Positions 37,814 to 50,877 are shown, counted from the first letter of the stretch. The stretch is DNA of 64,000 nt from Atopsyche davidsoni (GCA_022113835.1 JAILWY010000025.1:1798001-1862000); one strand, 5' to 3'. A program made the numbers and translations. Notes: a model not told the origin generated them from the sequence alone.

Positions 37814-38099
37814 GAACTGGAAAAACTATATTTTTAGTTTAATCAAAATCAACTCAAATCTTTAAAACAGGTGTCAGTCTATTCAAATGAGCATGGAGTT
37901 GACCAGTTGGGATCGGACCGAAGAAATCTCAACTAACAGCACAACTTACAACCAATTAGCAGTTAGTCGATAGCGTCCCATTATTTTGGATGTTTTAATG
38001 GCTAAGTATGTTAGGAATAAAAAGAAGACGCTTTAGGCTAATAACCATTCAGTTGTCACTTGTGTAGAGCCCTTTTAACACCAAGCCAACCAGTGAATA

Positions 38100-38250
38100 T
38101 TCTTCTCCAAGTGCCTGTCCTCAGAGGAGGTTAGTGACCATTTCCAGTAGCATATCTTTGTCTTACTAATTCGACTGTACTCTCGAGTAAATTCCGCATC
38201 CACGTTTTCTCCTTCCAACGCCTCTGTTTCCTTCAATTTTTCCCTGGACG
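38100..38250 (+). repeat. R1 interspersed repeat copy
   Basis: Aligns with the 14262 copy over TTCTTCTCCAAGTGCCTGTC, GGTTAGTGACCATTTCC, CTAATTCGACTGTACTC, AAATTCCGCATCCACGT and CCTTCCAACGCC. Confidence 0.75.
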
Positions 38251-39200
38251 ACAAGTGGATAAAATAAAAATTAAAAAAATCTATATCGGACTGCTTGTCG
38301 ATGGAAATAAAACCGAGAGCGAATTTGCCGTGAATAAGACATCAATCAATAATTTTTTTATAAAATCTCGACACTTTTTATTTAGATATAAGTTGTAAGT
38401 ATTTTATTGGACGCTCTCCAAGATGGTCGCCAATTAAGCCGCGAATCCGCCGGCCAGTTCTTCGCCACGACTCTATTAAAATCGTAAAGACGTCGGCGCT
38501 CATTTTGTGGAGGTGTCTACTCGCGGGATTGAGAGCGGATCTTCGCTTGTATTCGCCATTTTTAAAAATTAAAATACAATTCCAGTGAATTAAAAAAAAT
38601 TATCACTTTAAAATAATACACAAAAGTTGTAAAAATAACACTCAGGCCACACACGCAGCAAATCAACTGGCGACCGATTTGTAATTAGCTAATAGCGTCC
38701 TTTTATTTTTTTCTCACTCGGTTGTGTCGCGACGTGTCAAAACTACACGCACCCAAAACTGCAGATTTGATTAGAATATATATTTAGCAGCATACACAAC
38801 TGGTAATTGATATATAATTAGCCTAAAATATCCTTTTATTTTACTCTCGCCGTAAAGTAATCGGTTGTCGGAGGGCAACTTTAGACCGAACGCGCACTCG
38901 AGACGACAGATTTGATTAAGTATTTGAGTATACATTGAGCAGCCTACACATGTAGCAGCCTACACATAAGAAAATATATTAAATTATTATTTATTTTTTC
39001 AGTAAATTCACAATAGTTCTTATTAGGGGTGTGCTTACTATACGCTATAGGCTATACGGTATGTGACTATCCCATGATCCTGCGCGCAGGTTGTGGGGCT
39101 TACAAGGTGTGGCTTACGTGGGTTTTTCTATTTTCGTTATTGAGTTTATGCAGCAAAAAATATGTGTACAAGGTCTTTTTGAGTATTTGGAATTAGTTAA

Positions 39201-39639
39201 CACACTTTAGGCGGGTAACCAAATTGACTAAACCGATGTGCGAAGCGAGCAAAATTCGCGTAAAATTGCGCGTGTGAAATCTAGTCTATACACTCTTTGA
39301 TTTGCAAGTAGTCAAATAAATCGTTTCCAATAAAAACTTGAACCATTTCTTTGTGGATTACTTGGCATCACAACAACACCACTTTGTCCTAAAAATTGTT
39401 CAATAGTTGAAGGATTATCATTCTCTGACCACTCCACTTCTTCATTGTCACTTTGCTCAGAATCACTGGACAGTATTGGTAGAAGTAACGTTGACGAGTC
39501 CTTAACAAACATTTCGAGCTGTAAACCTAAAGAGTAAAATGACCTTCTGCCGCTTTTAGAGTAAACACATTCAAAAGCGTATTAATACGCCTTTAGACAG
39601 CAGTTCGCGAAACGGGTACTAGTATCCGCCTTTAGTGTG
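39201..39639 (-). mobile_element. Internally deleted piggyBac-type element (PB-1) with TTAA target site
   Basis: The 439-bp element begins CACACTTTAGGCGG and ends with CCGCCTTTAGTGTG, near-perfect terminal inverted repeats, directly flanked by TTAA at 39197-39200 and 39640-39643, the piggyBac target site. On the minus strand a 66-residue frame at 39312-39512, near the right end, is acidic and serine-rich (SDSEQSDNEEVEW), as is usual for the N-terminus of piggyBac transposases. The rest of the transposase is missing, so it could move only with a helper. Confidence 0.88.
39312..39512 (-). pseudogene. N-terminal remnant of a piggyBac transposase
   Basis: Sixty-six codons starting with ATG within PB-1. 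The acidic, aspartate/glutamate/serine-rich stretch followed by a short GVVVMPSNPQ segment suits the poorly conserved N-terminus of piggyBac-family transposases. The catalytic domain and the C-terminal cysteine-rich domain are absent. Assignment rests mainly on its position inside a TTAA-flanked element. Confidence 0.55.
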
Positions 39640-40109
39640 TTAATCGTGTCTTTTCATTCTTCTCTCACCGTACAGTGGTCGGTTGTGTGGCGTCGTCGAC
39701 GGGCAGCTTGGTCAGGGGCACCAGGCGCTGGTCCGCGAGCCGCGGTTTTATTTTTCTTCCACATGTTAATCGGAACAAAGATCCCCGCCTCTGGTAATTT
39801 TTAATTTAACGCATTGGCCGGTTTGATTTCACGCCTGTCCAGCCGGCATCGCAGCGGCGTAAATCATAGAATTAACGAGGAGCCAGTCGGGCCGGACTGG
39901 TGCCGCGAATGTTCTGATAAACGCTTCCAAAAATACTTCCAACCATTACAGTTTAATATATATTATATGTGCGATGGAAAGCCGCGCCATACACGGAAAA
40001 CTTTCGGATATTTTGCAATATACAGCTGGCTAGATGTTAACGCTGGAAGGGAAGGGAAGGGATATATACACTGTAAATCCTATTAAGGCCATATTTTCAA
40101 AGGTACTAA

Positions 40110-40480
40110 ATATGGCCTCCCAGCTCTCCCCATTCTGTTGCTTGTTCATGGCCGCCCTTCTGTACCCTGAGCGTGTATAAAGGATCAGTAATGGAGTAGT
40201 GGACTTGGATTGATTGTGGAGGGATGTGATCTGGAAGTACCTTGTCAAGGTTGGGCTCCTGCTATTGTTTCAGGAGTATCAGATCTAAACGCCAGAGCTT
40301 TGTAAGGAAATGATTATATAATAATGATATTGGGTAGCAGCAATACGCAGACTGCAGTGTAAAAGGACCCGGGAACCCACTACTACACTATTTTTCTTTT
40401 AGAAAACCATGAACACTGGCTCAGCATGAGTATATGCTCAGTGAGATAGTCGCCAACCTCTCCTGAGGAAAGGCACTCGA
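40110..40480 (+). repeat. R2 interspersed repeat, longest copy
   Basis: Runs from about TCCCCATTCTGTTGCTTGTT through CCCTGAGCGTGTATAAAGG, GCTCCTGCTATTGTTTCAGG, TTTGTAAGGAAATGATTAT, AACACTGGCTCAGCATGAG to CTCCTGAGGAAAGGCACTC. About 370 bp with no open frame. The last 40 bp match the end of R1, so the two families share a terminus. Confidence 0.75.
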
Positions 40481-40494
40481 TTAAAAAGAAGCAA

Positions 40495-40625
40495 TCCAAG
40501 ATAAGTATTGGAAGAAAAAAAGGTAACGTGGATGCAGTATTTTTGCCAGTAGCTGGAGGTTTAGAGTACAGCCGAACTAATAGTACTGGCCTCCTCTGAA
40601 TAGAAGCACCTGATAAAGGATAAAG
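40495..40625 (-). repeat. R1 interspersed repeat, reverse copy
   Basis: Reverse complement of R1, with TTGGAAGAAAAAAAGGTAAC, GTGGATGCAGTATTTTTGCC, AGTACAGCCGAACTAATAG and CTCCTCTGAATAGAAGCACC. It lies directly downstream of the R2 copy ending near 40480. Confidence 0.7.
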
Positions 40626-40989
40626 GGATAACTCTTATCTCTTATATCCTGTAAAGGACCTGACAATGCTGCGCGACTGTCATTTATCCAAAGCAGACCA
40701 CTCCAGCACAATACTGTGATATTGGAAGGTCTCAGTGGGCTCTTTGAAATGTACCGGCGTCCCCACAAGGGAGTTGAACCTGAAACCTGTTATACTCAGC
40801 GAACAGAGCAACAAGATATTACAAGCGATGGTCTTGTAATTTATAATCTTGTTTGTAAACAGAGCATGAGTAATGACTTAAAGCTATTACTTCACACACG
40901 ATGCTTATTTTATTTTAAAAGAATAAGAGGCAGGTCTTCAAAATACATAATGTTGGCTCGCTACAAAATATGTTAACTCTCGATTTTAA

Positions 40990-43900
40990 GATGGATGGAT
41001 CATACTGCTTTGATTTATTAAAACATGATTTTTTTATGATAATATTGAATTTAAAAAAATATTATGTACGGTGAAGGGCTTTAAACCGTGGTTTACATAA
41101 TTATAACCACAATCAAAATTTTAAATATATAATGTTTATAACAAATATTTTTGTATGCAAACCATCGATATAAAAAAAACCATACCACATACATAATAAT
41201 AGTTTTAATCTATATTACTAATATTTTATTCTCCTGTATTTATTCTGTTAATTTTAATATATATTTTTTTTAAATAATACTATAAATAAAAAATACAAAC
41301 AATGAGTAATATTTAAATGCAGTATTTTATCTCATTAGGTTAGGTTAGGTAAGTTCTGTATACTAAAAATATTATTTTAATTTTTTTTTCGCCTTGTAAT
41401 CTAGATTAAACGAATTTAACATTAAAAATGAACACAAAACTAATTCTATAATATAATAAATAAAATATAACATGTCAACTCAAATTTCGTGTTATGTATA
41501 CTTACAATATATAAGTATATGTATATATCCTTGATGATTTGTATTATGCTTACGTATTTTACAAACAAAGGGCGTGGAGACAATAATACACATGGATAAA
41601 TTAATTTAATATTTATTCTATAATAAAACTAACAATTATTGATATCGCATTAAAAAAGAGACAACACAAAAACCTTTCCTAATTTTTTTTGATTTTGCAT
41701 TCGAAATTTGCTAAAAATATTTACTGTACAAAAATACTATTTATTCAACAAAACAGAATTCTCAAATACTTATAACATGTTGCTGTAATATTTTTTATAA
41801 ATGCTATTTTATGTATGATAATAATTTTATTAATTATATTTTTGGGAAATACGTATTATTATGAAAAAAAAATTTAAGACTCAATGTGATTTTTTTAAAG
41901 TATTTGTTTTAACAAGTTCTAGGGAATGCAAAGCTTTGCTGGTTGCTTTGATTGCACGCCACTGGTTCCTGCTTAGTTCCCCGAGTAAGAAGTTCTTCCA
42001 TAGAACCGAGAAGCCGGTAATTCGATGTGAGGACCTCAGCCTTAACAATGTAATGCCTTAATTTTCTACACAGCTGCATTCACATTATGTTGTTATTTAA
42101 ATTATAATTATTAACATTTCCAACCACAGGGTTTTGCCTTATTTCTAGCTTGGAATATAAGGCACACGTTAATCGAATTTTATATTTATTAATTGTAATA
42201 TTAATTAAATACCTTAACTAACTTATTAAATCCACGATAAATTTAATTAAATATTTTCTAAACTAAATGTTAACGATTTTACTATATTTTTTAATGAGAG
42301 TTTTCATCTTTTTATTGAATAGTTTTTCAATACAACAAACACTTGTTGATACTTATTAATTGTTGAATATTGTATACTAGTCAATGATAAATATTAAATA
42401 TTTATTAAATCCGCATTTTATACCCATACAAGTTTATTGTCTATCCAATATAATTTTAGAAAATCGATTCAATATTTTTCATATTAAACATGGTGTAATA
42501 ATTTTTTATGTTTCAACTTTATTTTAATTACGGTCATAAAGTAGTTCAATTGGTACATGCACCAGGCTACTTTACTATCCATGGCAGGTATTATATTTAT
42601 CAGGTAATAAAAATAAATTTATTTGCTTCGAATATGTATTTACTTAATTGATAAGCCTGTCAATCGATTAAAATAATATTTGATTTACCTAGCAACAGGT
42701 TTAAAGCCATAAGTATGAATTCTTTATAAAACTGCTTATTTTTTAGGAAGTCTAGCCACTGGCGACAGATCTTCAATATATAATCATTTAATAATTAATT
42801 AAGCTTTAAAGCTTTACAAACATAAATACAAAAATGCATCAAGCCTGTTTTATAGTAAGTCCAAACCAAAAAATCAAAACAACAATACATCTATGAGAGA
42901 TTTAGATTTATTGGTTGATTTAAATACCTAAAAACATTTTTAATGTTTTAATTTCACTTTTCTCTAAAGTATTGAAATAACAATGTGTAATTTAGAAAAA
43001 AAAATAATTATGTTATATTATTGAGTAGGAAGATCAATAAAATGCATTTTTCGTGCATTCAAGTAAAACTCATACCGACCTTTGTTTTGCTGTAAATGTA
43101 TATCTATAATTTACAAATGTTATGTTTTAGAAGATAGACATATTTTATTGCGCATTTACATGTTTTATTCAACAAAAATAATAAAAAAATCTTTCCGTGA
43201 ATGCGATATGAAAATATTTCACAAAAAATGTAATTTATCGACAACTCAAAAAGGCCCGAAGACAATTTACACCACAGGCAGAGAAAGATAAGAGGAATTC
43301 ATTTTCTTAAATGAAATTTATAAATATACCATCCAAGTTATATTTTGTTTTGTAAATAAGAAAGTAAGGTCTTTTTTCGTAAATATGTTTTATTATATAA
43401 TTTATAAGCTTGTATAAAATACGCATAAAAAAGGTTTTGTTTTTACACATTCTCAAACAACTTTCCATTGCTTGGGTATGTTATCGTAAGACAATTGCGT
43501 TTATTTTAATTAAAATATTAAAATTGATGATAAACCTATTTCCAAAAATACACGTTGAATATAAAAACATAAATATTTAGTATAATATGTTAATTAATAA
43601 AATGATTTAAGGCTATCCTGAATTAGCAACATCTAACATATGTATTTTTGTATAAAGTGAATAAATTTTTGCACAGTAATTATAAATCTATATATTTAAT
43701 ATTTTTTAGAGTAGTTCATCGCAACTTATTTTAACGATGAATAATACCTGCACATTTCTTTATCACACCAGCAAATACAATTTAAGGGAAGTAATGCCGT
43801 ATTATGTATAAGATTTTCCTTTCGAGATAAATGTGCTTTTCCAGGAATTTTTACAAACAACAAGCACTTGTATCGCATTTCCTTAATAAGAAGATTAAAG

Positions 43901-44640
43901 GGAGACAAATAAACGCAATTAAAGTCAAAAGTTTCTTGACATTTTAATGGGGAAATGTATTTATTTAGCCAAGGCCACGCTTTTGGATGGCTTAACGGCG
44001 TTGTAGCAAAAATAATAAAAACCTTCTTATAAGTTATGCCGCAGTTTAGAAATTTCTTAGTGAATATGGGTTTGAACCGTAGTAGAGTTTTATCGTTATT
44101 ATAAACAGTCTCAAAGTCTAAAGAGAATAAAAAACCTTAAATATTTCTGGTCCAGGATAAATTTGATAAAAATGCGTATGCCGGAGACGTTACAGTTGCA
44201 GTAATTCAACAAGCCGCATTCTCACCAATGTATCTAGAACAAACTAGTGAGGCGGTTATTAAACTCTACACTCAGATTGTTTAAGATCGGATATCTCATG
44301 ATCGTATAGACTACATAAATTATATCAAGAGATGTATAAGTGAAACTTCGTCAGCGTGTTATGATAAATGTATTTGAAATAAAAAAGACTCATGATTCAC
44401 GCTTTTTAAAATCAGTATTGGAGTATTATTTTTAAATATATATTGAAACAAATAACTTGCATTAAATGCTGGTACAATTTTTTTTCTTTGATGTATACTA
44501 AGCTAAAACAAATTGAAGGTTTCAAAAAATATTATACAATAGTTTTTGAAATGCTGTAATTTAAAAGAAATAATTTAATTTTTATTATGTAATAATTATA
44601 TCTGGCTAAAAATATTGTGACATTGTAGCCATAAAAAATA
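40990..44640. other. AT-rich stretch without recognisable gene
   Basis: About 3.6 kb, very AT-rich, with a short run of three TTAGG-like units near 41337 (too short to be telomeric) and no open frame above 70 codons that looks coding. Confidence 0.6.
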
Positions 44641-44689
44641 CAAAACAAAGAAAAGAAAAAACGTTCCGTTTTCAAACGTTTCCTGAGAA

Positions 44690-44930
44690 ACCGCTGTCAG
44701 CGCAAAATAAAGCGGCAGCGGACAAGCCCCAGGAAGAACATTTCACCGAACTTCAGTACGGCCCGAGCGTTGGACGCGGGAGCCCGTGTCGAGCCGCGAA
44801 CATGGCTTCCGATTTACGTGAAAACATTCGCGATCTCGACCTTAACTAACAAACAACTTATGCAAAACCATACGACAATGCGCGAACTATATAAACAACA
44901 CACAATATACACATTTGTAGGGAGTTTAGT
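44690..44930 (+). promoter_or_regulatory. Candidate promoter in a GC-rich island
   Basis: A sharp GC and CpG rise (44690-44830) in AT-rich DNA is followed by a TATA-like TATATAAA at 44888-44895. A TTTAGTGC about 35 nt downstream could serve as an initiator. The short frame from the ATG at 44802 ends after about 16 codons, so any product would depend on downstream exons that I cannot find. The call is inference from composition and motif spacing. Confidence 0.3.
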
Positions 44931-45099
44931 GCTTTTTGCCACGATTTAACGATCACAATTTGATGTTATTGTCTTTATCAAAACGCGACTGACATTTCGC
45001 CGGCTTGAAGTTTTGTTTGTGATATTTTGGCTTAATTGAGTAAGATTTTTGTTTTCGGTCCTGTTGGATTGTGTAATCTAGTTAATTATAAAGATTCTG

Positions 45100-47870
45100 T
45101 GAATTTTTGGGGCTTAAACCGGTCTTTTGGGTGATGTTTCCTTGACAGCTGCGATGGTCGGGTTTTAGCGGTGAGTTGAAAAGGTTTTTATATTTTGTTT
45201 TTGTTTTCCCTTCTATGAGCTTAATTAATGGGATAATGTCACTAGCAATTTTGTGCGTGAATAATGATCTTCGCTGTATATTATTATCTCTAGACATTAT
45301 ATAGATGATTTAATAATTTTAAAACTTTTCTCACCGATTTTCATATTTATTTTTTCGTGATAAAGATATTTCGGTAACTTTGCGACCATTTTTTTTCGAA
45401 AATACTTCTTTGTGATATATTTTGTATTGTCACATCTTATGGTATTGGTGCTATCATTATTTTAAAATAACACCTCATGTTTACTACTTAAAATCATATT
45501 AAAATAAATGTTATTAATTAAAAAAAAAAGTTCTCTGATTCGCTTTTAAACCAATCAAAAGATTTTAATTAAAATTGAAATGTTTCCTATTAACTAAATG
45601 GATTTATTTTTTATTAATTGCATATAAAGTCCATTTTTTTCCTTAAATACTTGTCATACTTTAAACTTGTGAAAAACATTTTTTTAGCAAGGTTTTGTAT
45701 TATAGCAATTACTGTATATCATAATAATTTAAAACTTTGAATTAATTCATTTAAAAAAATTATAATTATGTATATTTTTTTAATACGTACATACAGAGAC
45801 TAATTTCAATTAATACTACACGCTTATTGCCCATTAAAAAGTAGTTGCCACGAATGGGGTTCGAGTCCTCAATTTTCTAGTTAGTGTGTTGTTATTCTAT
45901 ACACTGATTTCTATAAAACTATATATAAACGGAAACAATTTTTTTGCTTTTTTTTTACAATTTAAGTACTTAAATTTTTTAATGTAACGTTAAACATATT
46001 ATTACAAAGTAGATTTTTTTAAAAATTTATTATTATTATAAGTATGGTGTCTCCGAAGCCGAGACCGCAGACCGTTGAAAAATTAAATAAGAAAAAACTT
46101 TGAATAATACCTAAGGACTGAGAATTTTTAATTACAACGGCCGATAAAACCACATTAGTTCTGGTGTTTATGAAATATATACTTGAAAAAATCTGAAATA
46201 TCGTATGTAACTTTTTAATACCCTTAGTACGTTTTTTTATATGGCTCAAAAATATGAATAGCTAATTGGCTTGACGATTACAGACTATGTATTTCAACGT
46301 TTTCTTTCTAATGGTATAAGCTTTTTTCTAATATATAATAAATATAATAGTCCCGATTTATGTACGCCACTGCCGATTTCATACCGACTGCCACCGATAT
46401 TAACGCAGTTATAAATTAAAAAAAACACAAAATAAAAGCTTGACTCCGTGTTAACGATTTCGTCTTTTCATCTTTTATTGAGGCATAAATCCGAATTCGT
46501 ACTTACGCGAGCAATTATTGGGATTCGCGTTTTAATTTCCATTAGACTGCTTGAAATTCAAGAATATGAATATATTTCAGTTACTTTAAACAGCTGTTAT
46601 GTGTTTTTGCGTGTGATATGCAAATTTTTGAAACTCCATTGAAGTATGACACCGAAAACAGATCAAACGCACGTAAGTTGAGTGTGATTAAAAATTTCAT
46701 GGATACAAAAAAATGTTCCCCCATGAATGAGGTGTTTTGATGCCATAAATGCAATGTTAGCGTTTGATGTAATATATATTTAATGCTTTTATTTAAAATT
46801 CATAAATACAAGTGCGTCATCCGCGGATTGAAATATTCTACATAACTCCAAAGTCAATATCAAGCATATGTGTTGCTCCAAAAAAACTGGCACTGAATTA
46901 ATTATTTTTTAAATGTTACAAGAAAGAGGTGTCATAAATACAGACTCGATCATTTATATCGACAGCAAAAAAGGCAATTACACAGCACATCCACCAATCG
47001 AAAAAATGATGAATTTATTCTGCAATTATCGAATTTGTATAAAATGCTCGTTCAACTATTTGCATGGTCATTCCCCTTAACAGTAAATAAAAAAAAAAAA
47101 ACAACAACACACAAATATTTTGTACAGAAAAAATACAAATATAATAAGTATAACTAATCATTATTACATTTTAATTATTCTATATAAAGCATGGAGCAAT
47201 TGAATATGCTATATATATTAACCACGTCGCAAATGAGAGAGTTTTGATTTTGGCCACATTTTCTGGCTCTATTCTCTGAAAAAAAAACATTTAAAGGCCA
47301 AAGCGATCATTAGCAAATAATATAAAAATTATCACTAGGGGATACTACATATTAAATCAATCTGTCACGGGTAATTTGTTTTCTACACGCTCGTTTGCTG
47401 TCTTATTTGCAAGGGGGCTTGCAGGGAATAGAGGTCCATTTTAATTAGCTTAATACGTTACAGTATCCAGTTTAATCTTTTATATTCATCAGACAAGAAA
47501 AAAGGTAGTCGTCAAAAAAACACAATATAACAATGCTCTAAATAAGAATTCAGGCAAAAATTATTTGTTAACTATAAAAAAAACAAACATTCATTTCGAT
47601 GCAACTATAGAGTGGTTACTTTAAAAGTTAGATCTTTTCAAGGTCAAATTTTTAACCAATCAAACTACAATTTTAAAACTTACAATGGTAAAATAAGATC
47701 GCAAAGTTTGCATGTGTTGTTTTTTTAATAAAAAAAACTGTCTTAAAACACTCCTGCTTGAAGATGCCAACCTATTGTGTTGGCGAAACTAATCGCGTTT
47801 TCTATAAAATATTATAATGTAATTTCACGAAGAGCTTTTAGTAATAAATATTAAATATAACCGATTAACA
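45100..47870. other. AT-rich stretch, no gene seen
   Basis: Low-complexity A/T runs and short open frames only. A single tRNA B-box-like phrase, GGGGTTCGAGTCC, occurs near 45857 without a matching cloverleaf. A gapped hairpin with GCCAACC...GTTGGCGAAAC lies at 47763-47795 (see findings). Confidence 0.55.
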
Positions 47871-48692
47871 CACGAAACGACAATAAAAGAAAGACACAGG
47901 GGTGCTATGAATCGCCACCGTCATGGTCATTGCTGCCTGGTGTTTTAGCCAATTGAACTACTACGGTTCTATCACTCTAATACAAGTGCGGAACCCATAT
48001 ATCTAGTTTTTGCTAGATAAATATTTTTATTCTTAAATGGGTTTTTTCGTCGTTTTATATGTATACAAAATAACTTTGTGCGAGGAAAAAATTCGTTTTT
48101 ATTAAATATTTAATAAAAATGTAAATATGTATATTTCTTGCTGGTTTAAATACTGTTGGTTAAAAGTACATTATTTTTTTAACCAACGGTGATTTAATTG
48201 ATGTTTTTTTTTTTGTAATTGTGGGAGATATTCATCCAGCACTTGAAATTATTGACTTACTGATGTACAAAGTCATAAATGTATAATTACAAAACAGGAG
48301 TCCGCCCAATTATCTGCAACCGGTTAGAGTATTTTATCTTTATCCAATAACATAATAATAAAATCACTCAAAAATTATCATACTGTGGTGGAGGCGTTAA
48401 AAAATAACCCGAATAAAGCTGACTATAAAAAAAAACATATTTTTTTGTTATTTAAATATAACACGACGTAAAAAAATAAATAAAAATACTAACCACAATT
48501 TTTTTTTTTATAAAATATGTTATGTGACGTAATCGCTTCCATCTTGGAGACATTACGGATGACCAGGGAGAAATTATAAATCTTCCGCCGTCGCTTCCAG
48601 ATGACAGAGGGCCAAAATGCCTCCGGGGTCGAGGTCCACCCTCGACCATCGACACCCCTTGCAATCCTTCGTACAGGGTGGTTCTAAAACTC

Positions 48693-48710
48693 ACATCATC
48701 ATCATCATCA
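48693..48710 (+). repeat. Short (CAT)n microsatellite
   Basis: Five to six CAT/ATC trinucleotides beside a GC-rich block (48530-48680) of unknown origin. Confidence 0.8.
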
Positions 48711-48880
48711 ACGCCATCTGCGTTGCAAAATCTTTGCTTGACGTGTGGTCTATTTTTTTAAATAAATGTTAATATCATCTCTATGGTTCCCATATTCTAA
48801 ATATACATACTCTAAATATAGCCTACTGCTGAAAGTCGGGGGTACAGCCGAATTAATGAGACTAGGCTCATGGTGGACAC

Positions 48881-49382
48881 ACGAGGGCGGTCCGATAAAT
48901 ACTTAGCCTACAAAAGAAAAACAAATTTTTTGGAAAAGTGGCGATTTAATTCTCAAAATAACCCCCCTTTAGCTCGATACACTTGACCAAGCGATGCTCC
49001 AACTTCTTTGAACCATCTGAAAAATACGTTTTCTCGAGGTCTGCAAAGTAGGCCTCCGTGGCGGCGATGACCTCCTCATACGACATAAATTTCTGCCCGG
49101 CGAGTGACTTTTTAAAGTTTGGAAACAAAAAAAATTGCAGGGGGGCAAATCTGGAGAATACGGTGGATGGGGAGCAGTTCGTAGTGCAAGAGAACTTTTT
49201 TCTTCGCCAAATGGGGCCGTTTTTTCTGCAATTCAACCGTTTTGCCCTTCTCCGGGTAGTCAATGTAGATCCCACCTTGTGAATCCCTAGTCTACGAGAG
49301 TGTACTACACGATAGTAAATCTCTCTTGCGATACTAGCACCATCGGGCGGTGAGGCTATGTACTTATCGGACCGCCTCTCGT
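48881..49382 (-). mobile_element. Internally deleted mariner element
   Basis: About 500 bp, bounded by ACGAGGGCGGTCCGATAA on the left and the inverted counterpart TTATCGGACCGCCTCTCGT on the right, with matching CTTAGCC / GGCTATG inner ends. Full-length mariners are about 1.3 kb, so more than half is missing. The interior on the minus strand encodes the C-terminal part of a mariner transposase, broken by frame changes. A TA target duplication is not evident on the left, where the flank reads CAC. Confidence 0.9.
48946..49275 (-). pseudogene. Mariner transposase, C-terminal fragment with frameshift
   Basis: The reading frame ends with KKSLAGQKF, EEVIAATEAYFADLEKTYF and KKLEHRLVKCIELKGGYFE, the highly conserved C-terminus of mariner-family transposases (also fused to a SET domain in human SETMAR). 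Upstream, recognisable mariner sequence continues in other frames, with the central catalytic part deleted, so no active enzyme can be made. It ends at a normal stop close to the left terminal repeat. Confidence 0.9.
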
Positions 49383-49539
49383 ATGTTTTGTGAGACGATC
49401 ACTGACCTCGCCTGAGAAGAAGCACCTGGAAAAGAAAATATAAACTGTATAAAAAAAAATTGATTGTGATGTGAAACGCCAGTTATTTTATATGAATCAC
49501 CGTGTAAAATATCATCTCGATGGTTTCCACTCTCGATGA

Positions 49540-49760
49540 TCGCGTCTTCTCTCCTGCGGGTCTATTCTCTGGGAAACGTCTCTGCGGCGTCTATAGCATG
49601 GCATATTTTACAGGATTTTTTTATTCATGTAAACACCGAGACTCCCGACCTGCCTCCCGGGCCTGAACATTCTGGATTCTGGGACATTCCAGTGCGATGA
49701 GGTTTTTTTTAGAGCCCGGGTTCTTGCACGCGGAGTCCCCGCTGAGATGTACTGACTTAA
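49540..49760. other. GC-rich fragment, possibly degenerate retroelement coding DNA
   Basis: A CpG-bearing block between AT-rich DNA. Its minus-strand frame of 80 codons (49608-49850) and a broken plus-strand frame show no motif I can name with confidence. An old non-LTR retroelement fragment is one possibility. Confidence 0.25.
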
Positions 49761-50209
49761 TATGTAATCCACCATAAAACATGAAAACTGATTTTGAACG
49801 ACATGCATTATAATAAATATTATTATATATATATATATATTTGAAGGCATGCTGTACTATAAGTAATTTACCGTTGCGATTGGTGGTATTTTAATTTTTA
49901 ATATTTACTTTTTTATTGGATTATATTGGTGGTCTTTCATTTTTTGTAAATAGCTAGAGATTAAATATATTAATAAATGGTAAATTTACGCTTCTTTGAG
50001 GCAAAATCGGACATATTTAAATTTCAATTGAATTATATTTATAAATATATTAGTGACTGACTTTTTTATGAATATTACATAAAATTAAACGTCAATGCTA
50101 GCTCACAGCTAATATGTGAAAGATTGTGAATACACGCCTTTTTTTTTTTTTTTTTTTCGTATTTTTATTTAGTTTATCTTAGATGCCTAAGAATAACATC
50201 CCCCAAGTA

Positions 50210-50650
50210 GATGAATGAGATAATACTGACAGGCTGTGATGGAATTCCTGCGTCCCTTCAAACACCATTATTTATATCCGGTATAAATAATCCCTTAATT
50301 CAGGTGCGGGGTCAATCTCTTTACGGAGGGCGTGCGCAGAGGCAAGGCGATACTGCCCCTCGCCAGGTTGTTAGACCTCTCCGCCATCAATTACGCTCCT
50401 ATTTCCACAAAAACAGAATAACTTCAACCCCCACCCCGCCCAAGACCCAAGACGATGACGTCACGCTTATTATCGCCCAAAAACACAACGGGATTCTGTC
50501 GGGAGCTGCGCTGTTGCGAGCTCGGACTTGTATAAACAGACCTGAGGTCACACGTAAGGGTGAAACCGCCCTTAGTCCGATGGTTTGCACGCTTGATTGC
50601 CAACCGTAGAGACTGAGGATCGAATGCGGGTAGACCGCAGTGTTTAGTTT
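50210..50650. other. GC-rich block with a 132-codon open frame, unidentified
   Basis: The plus-strand frame 50211-50609 starts with ATG and is rich in Arg, Thr and Pro; I recognise no domain, and overlapping minus-strand frames are similar in length. The block lies just past a T run (50141-50158). A degenerate transposon or untranslated exon is as likely as a gene. Confidence 0.2.
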
Positions 50651-50877
50651 CTGTAAAAAATATTACTTTCCACATTGTCAATAGGAAAAAAAACTACCTT
50701 AAAAAAATCATCTCTGACTCATTTCAAAAGTCAACAATGCAAAATGATATAAAAAAAATAATTTACTTTAGATATTTTACTTTAGGGGATAGCTACGATA
50801 ACTACTTGGGGTGTTGGTTTGGACCAAAAAAAATCGACTATTTTTATTGTTGTTTTATGGGTGAATCAATTACGCAA

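Larger units (their letters stand above)
48828..49440 (-). repeat. R1 repeat copy split by a mariner insertion
   Basis: The left part (48828-48880) carries GGGGTACAGCCGAATTAATG and GAGACTAGG; the right part (49385-49440) carries GAGACGATCACTGACCTCGC and GAGAAGAAGCACCTGG. Joined, they follow the reverse R1 order seen at 40495. The mariner between them is therefore younger than this R1 copy. Confidence 0.7.

Noticed and set aside
41336..41351. Telomeric TTAGG array
   Set aside because: Only about three units, in the middle of ordinary AT-rich DNA; similar short GGTTAGGTTAGG runs occur by chance, e.g. near 56100.
48700..48720. CRISPR-like or regulatory array in the CATCATCAT run
   Set aside because: It is a simple trinucleotide microsatellite in a eukaryotic sequence.
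50211..50609. A gene for the 132-residue plus-strand frame
   Set aside because: There are overlapping frames of similar length on the other strand, no recognisable domain and no splice context; kept only as a GC-rich block.
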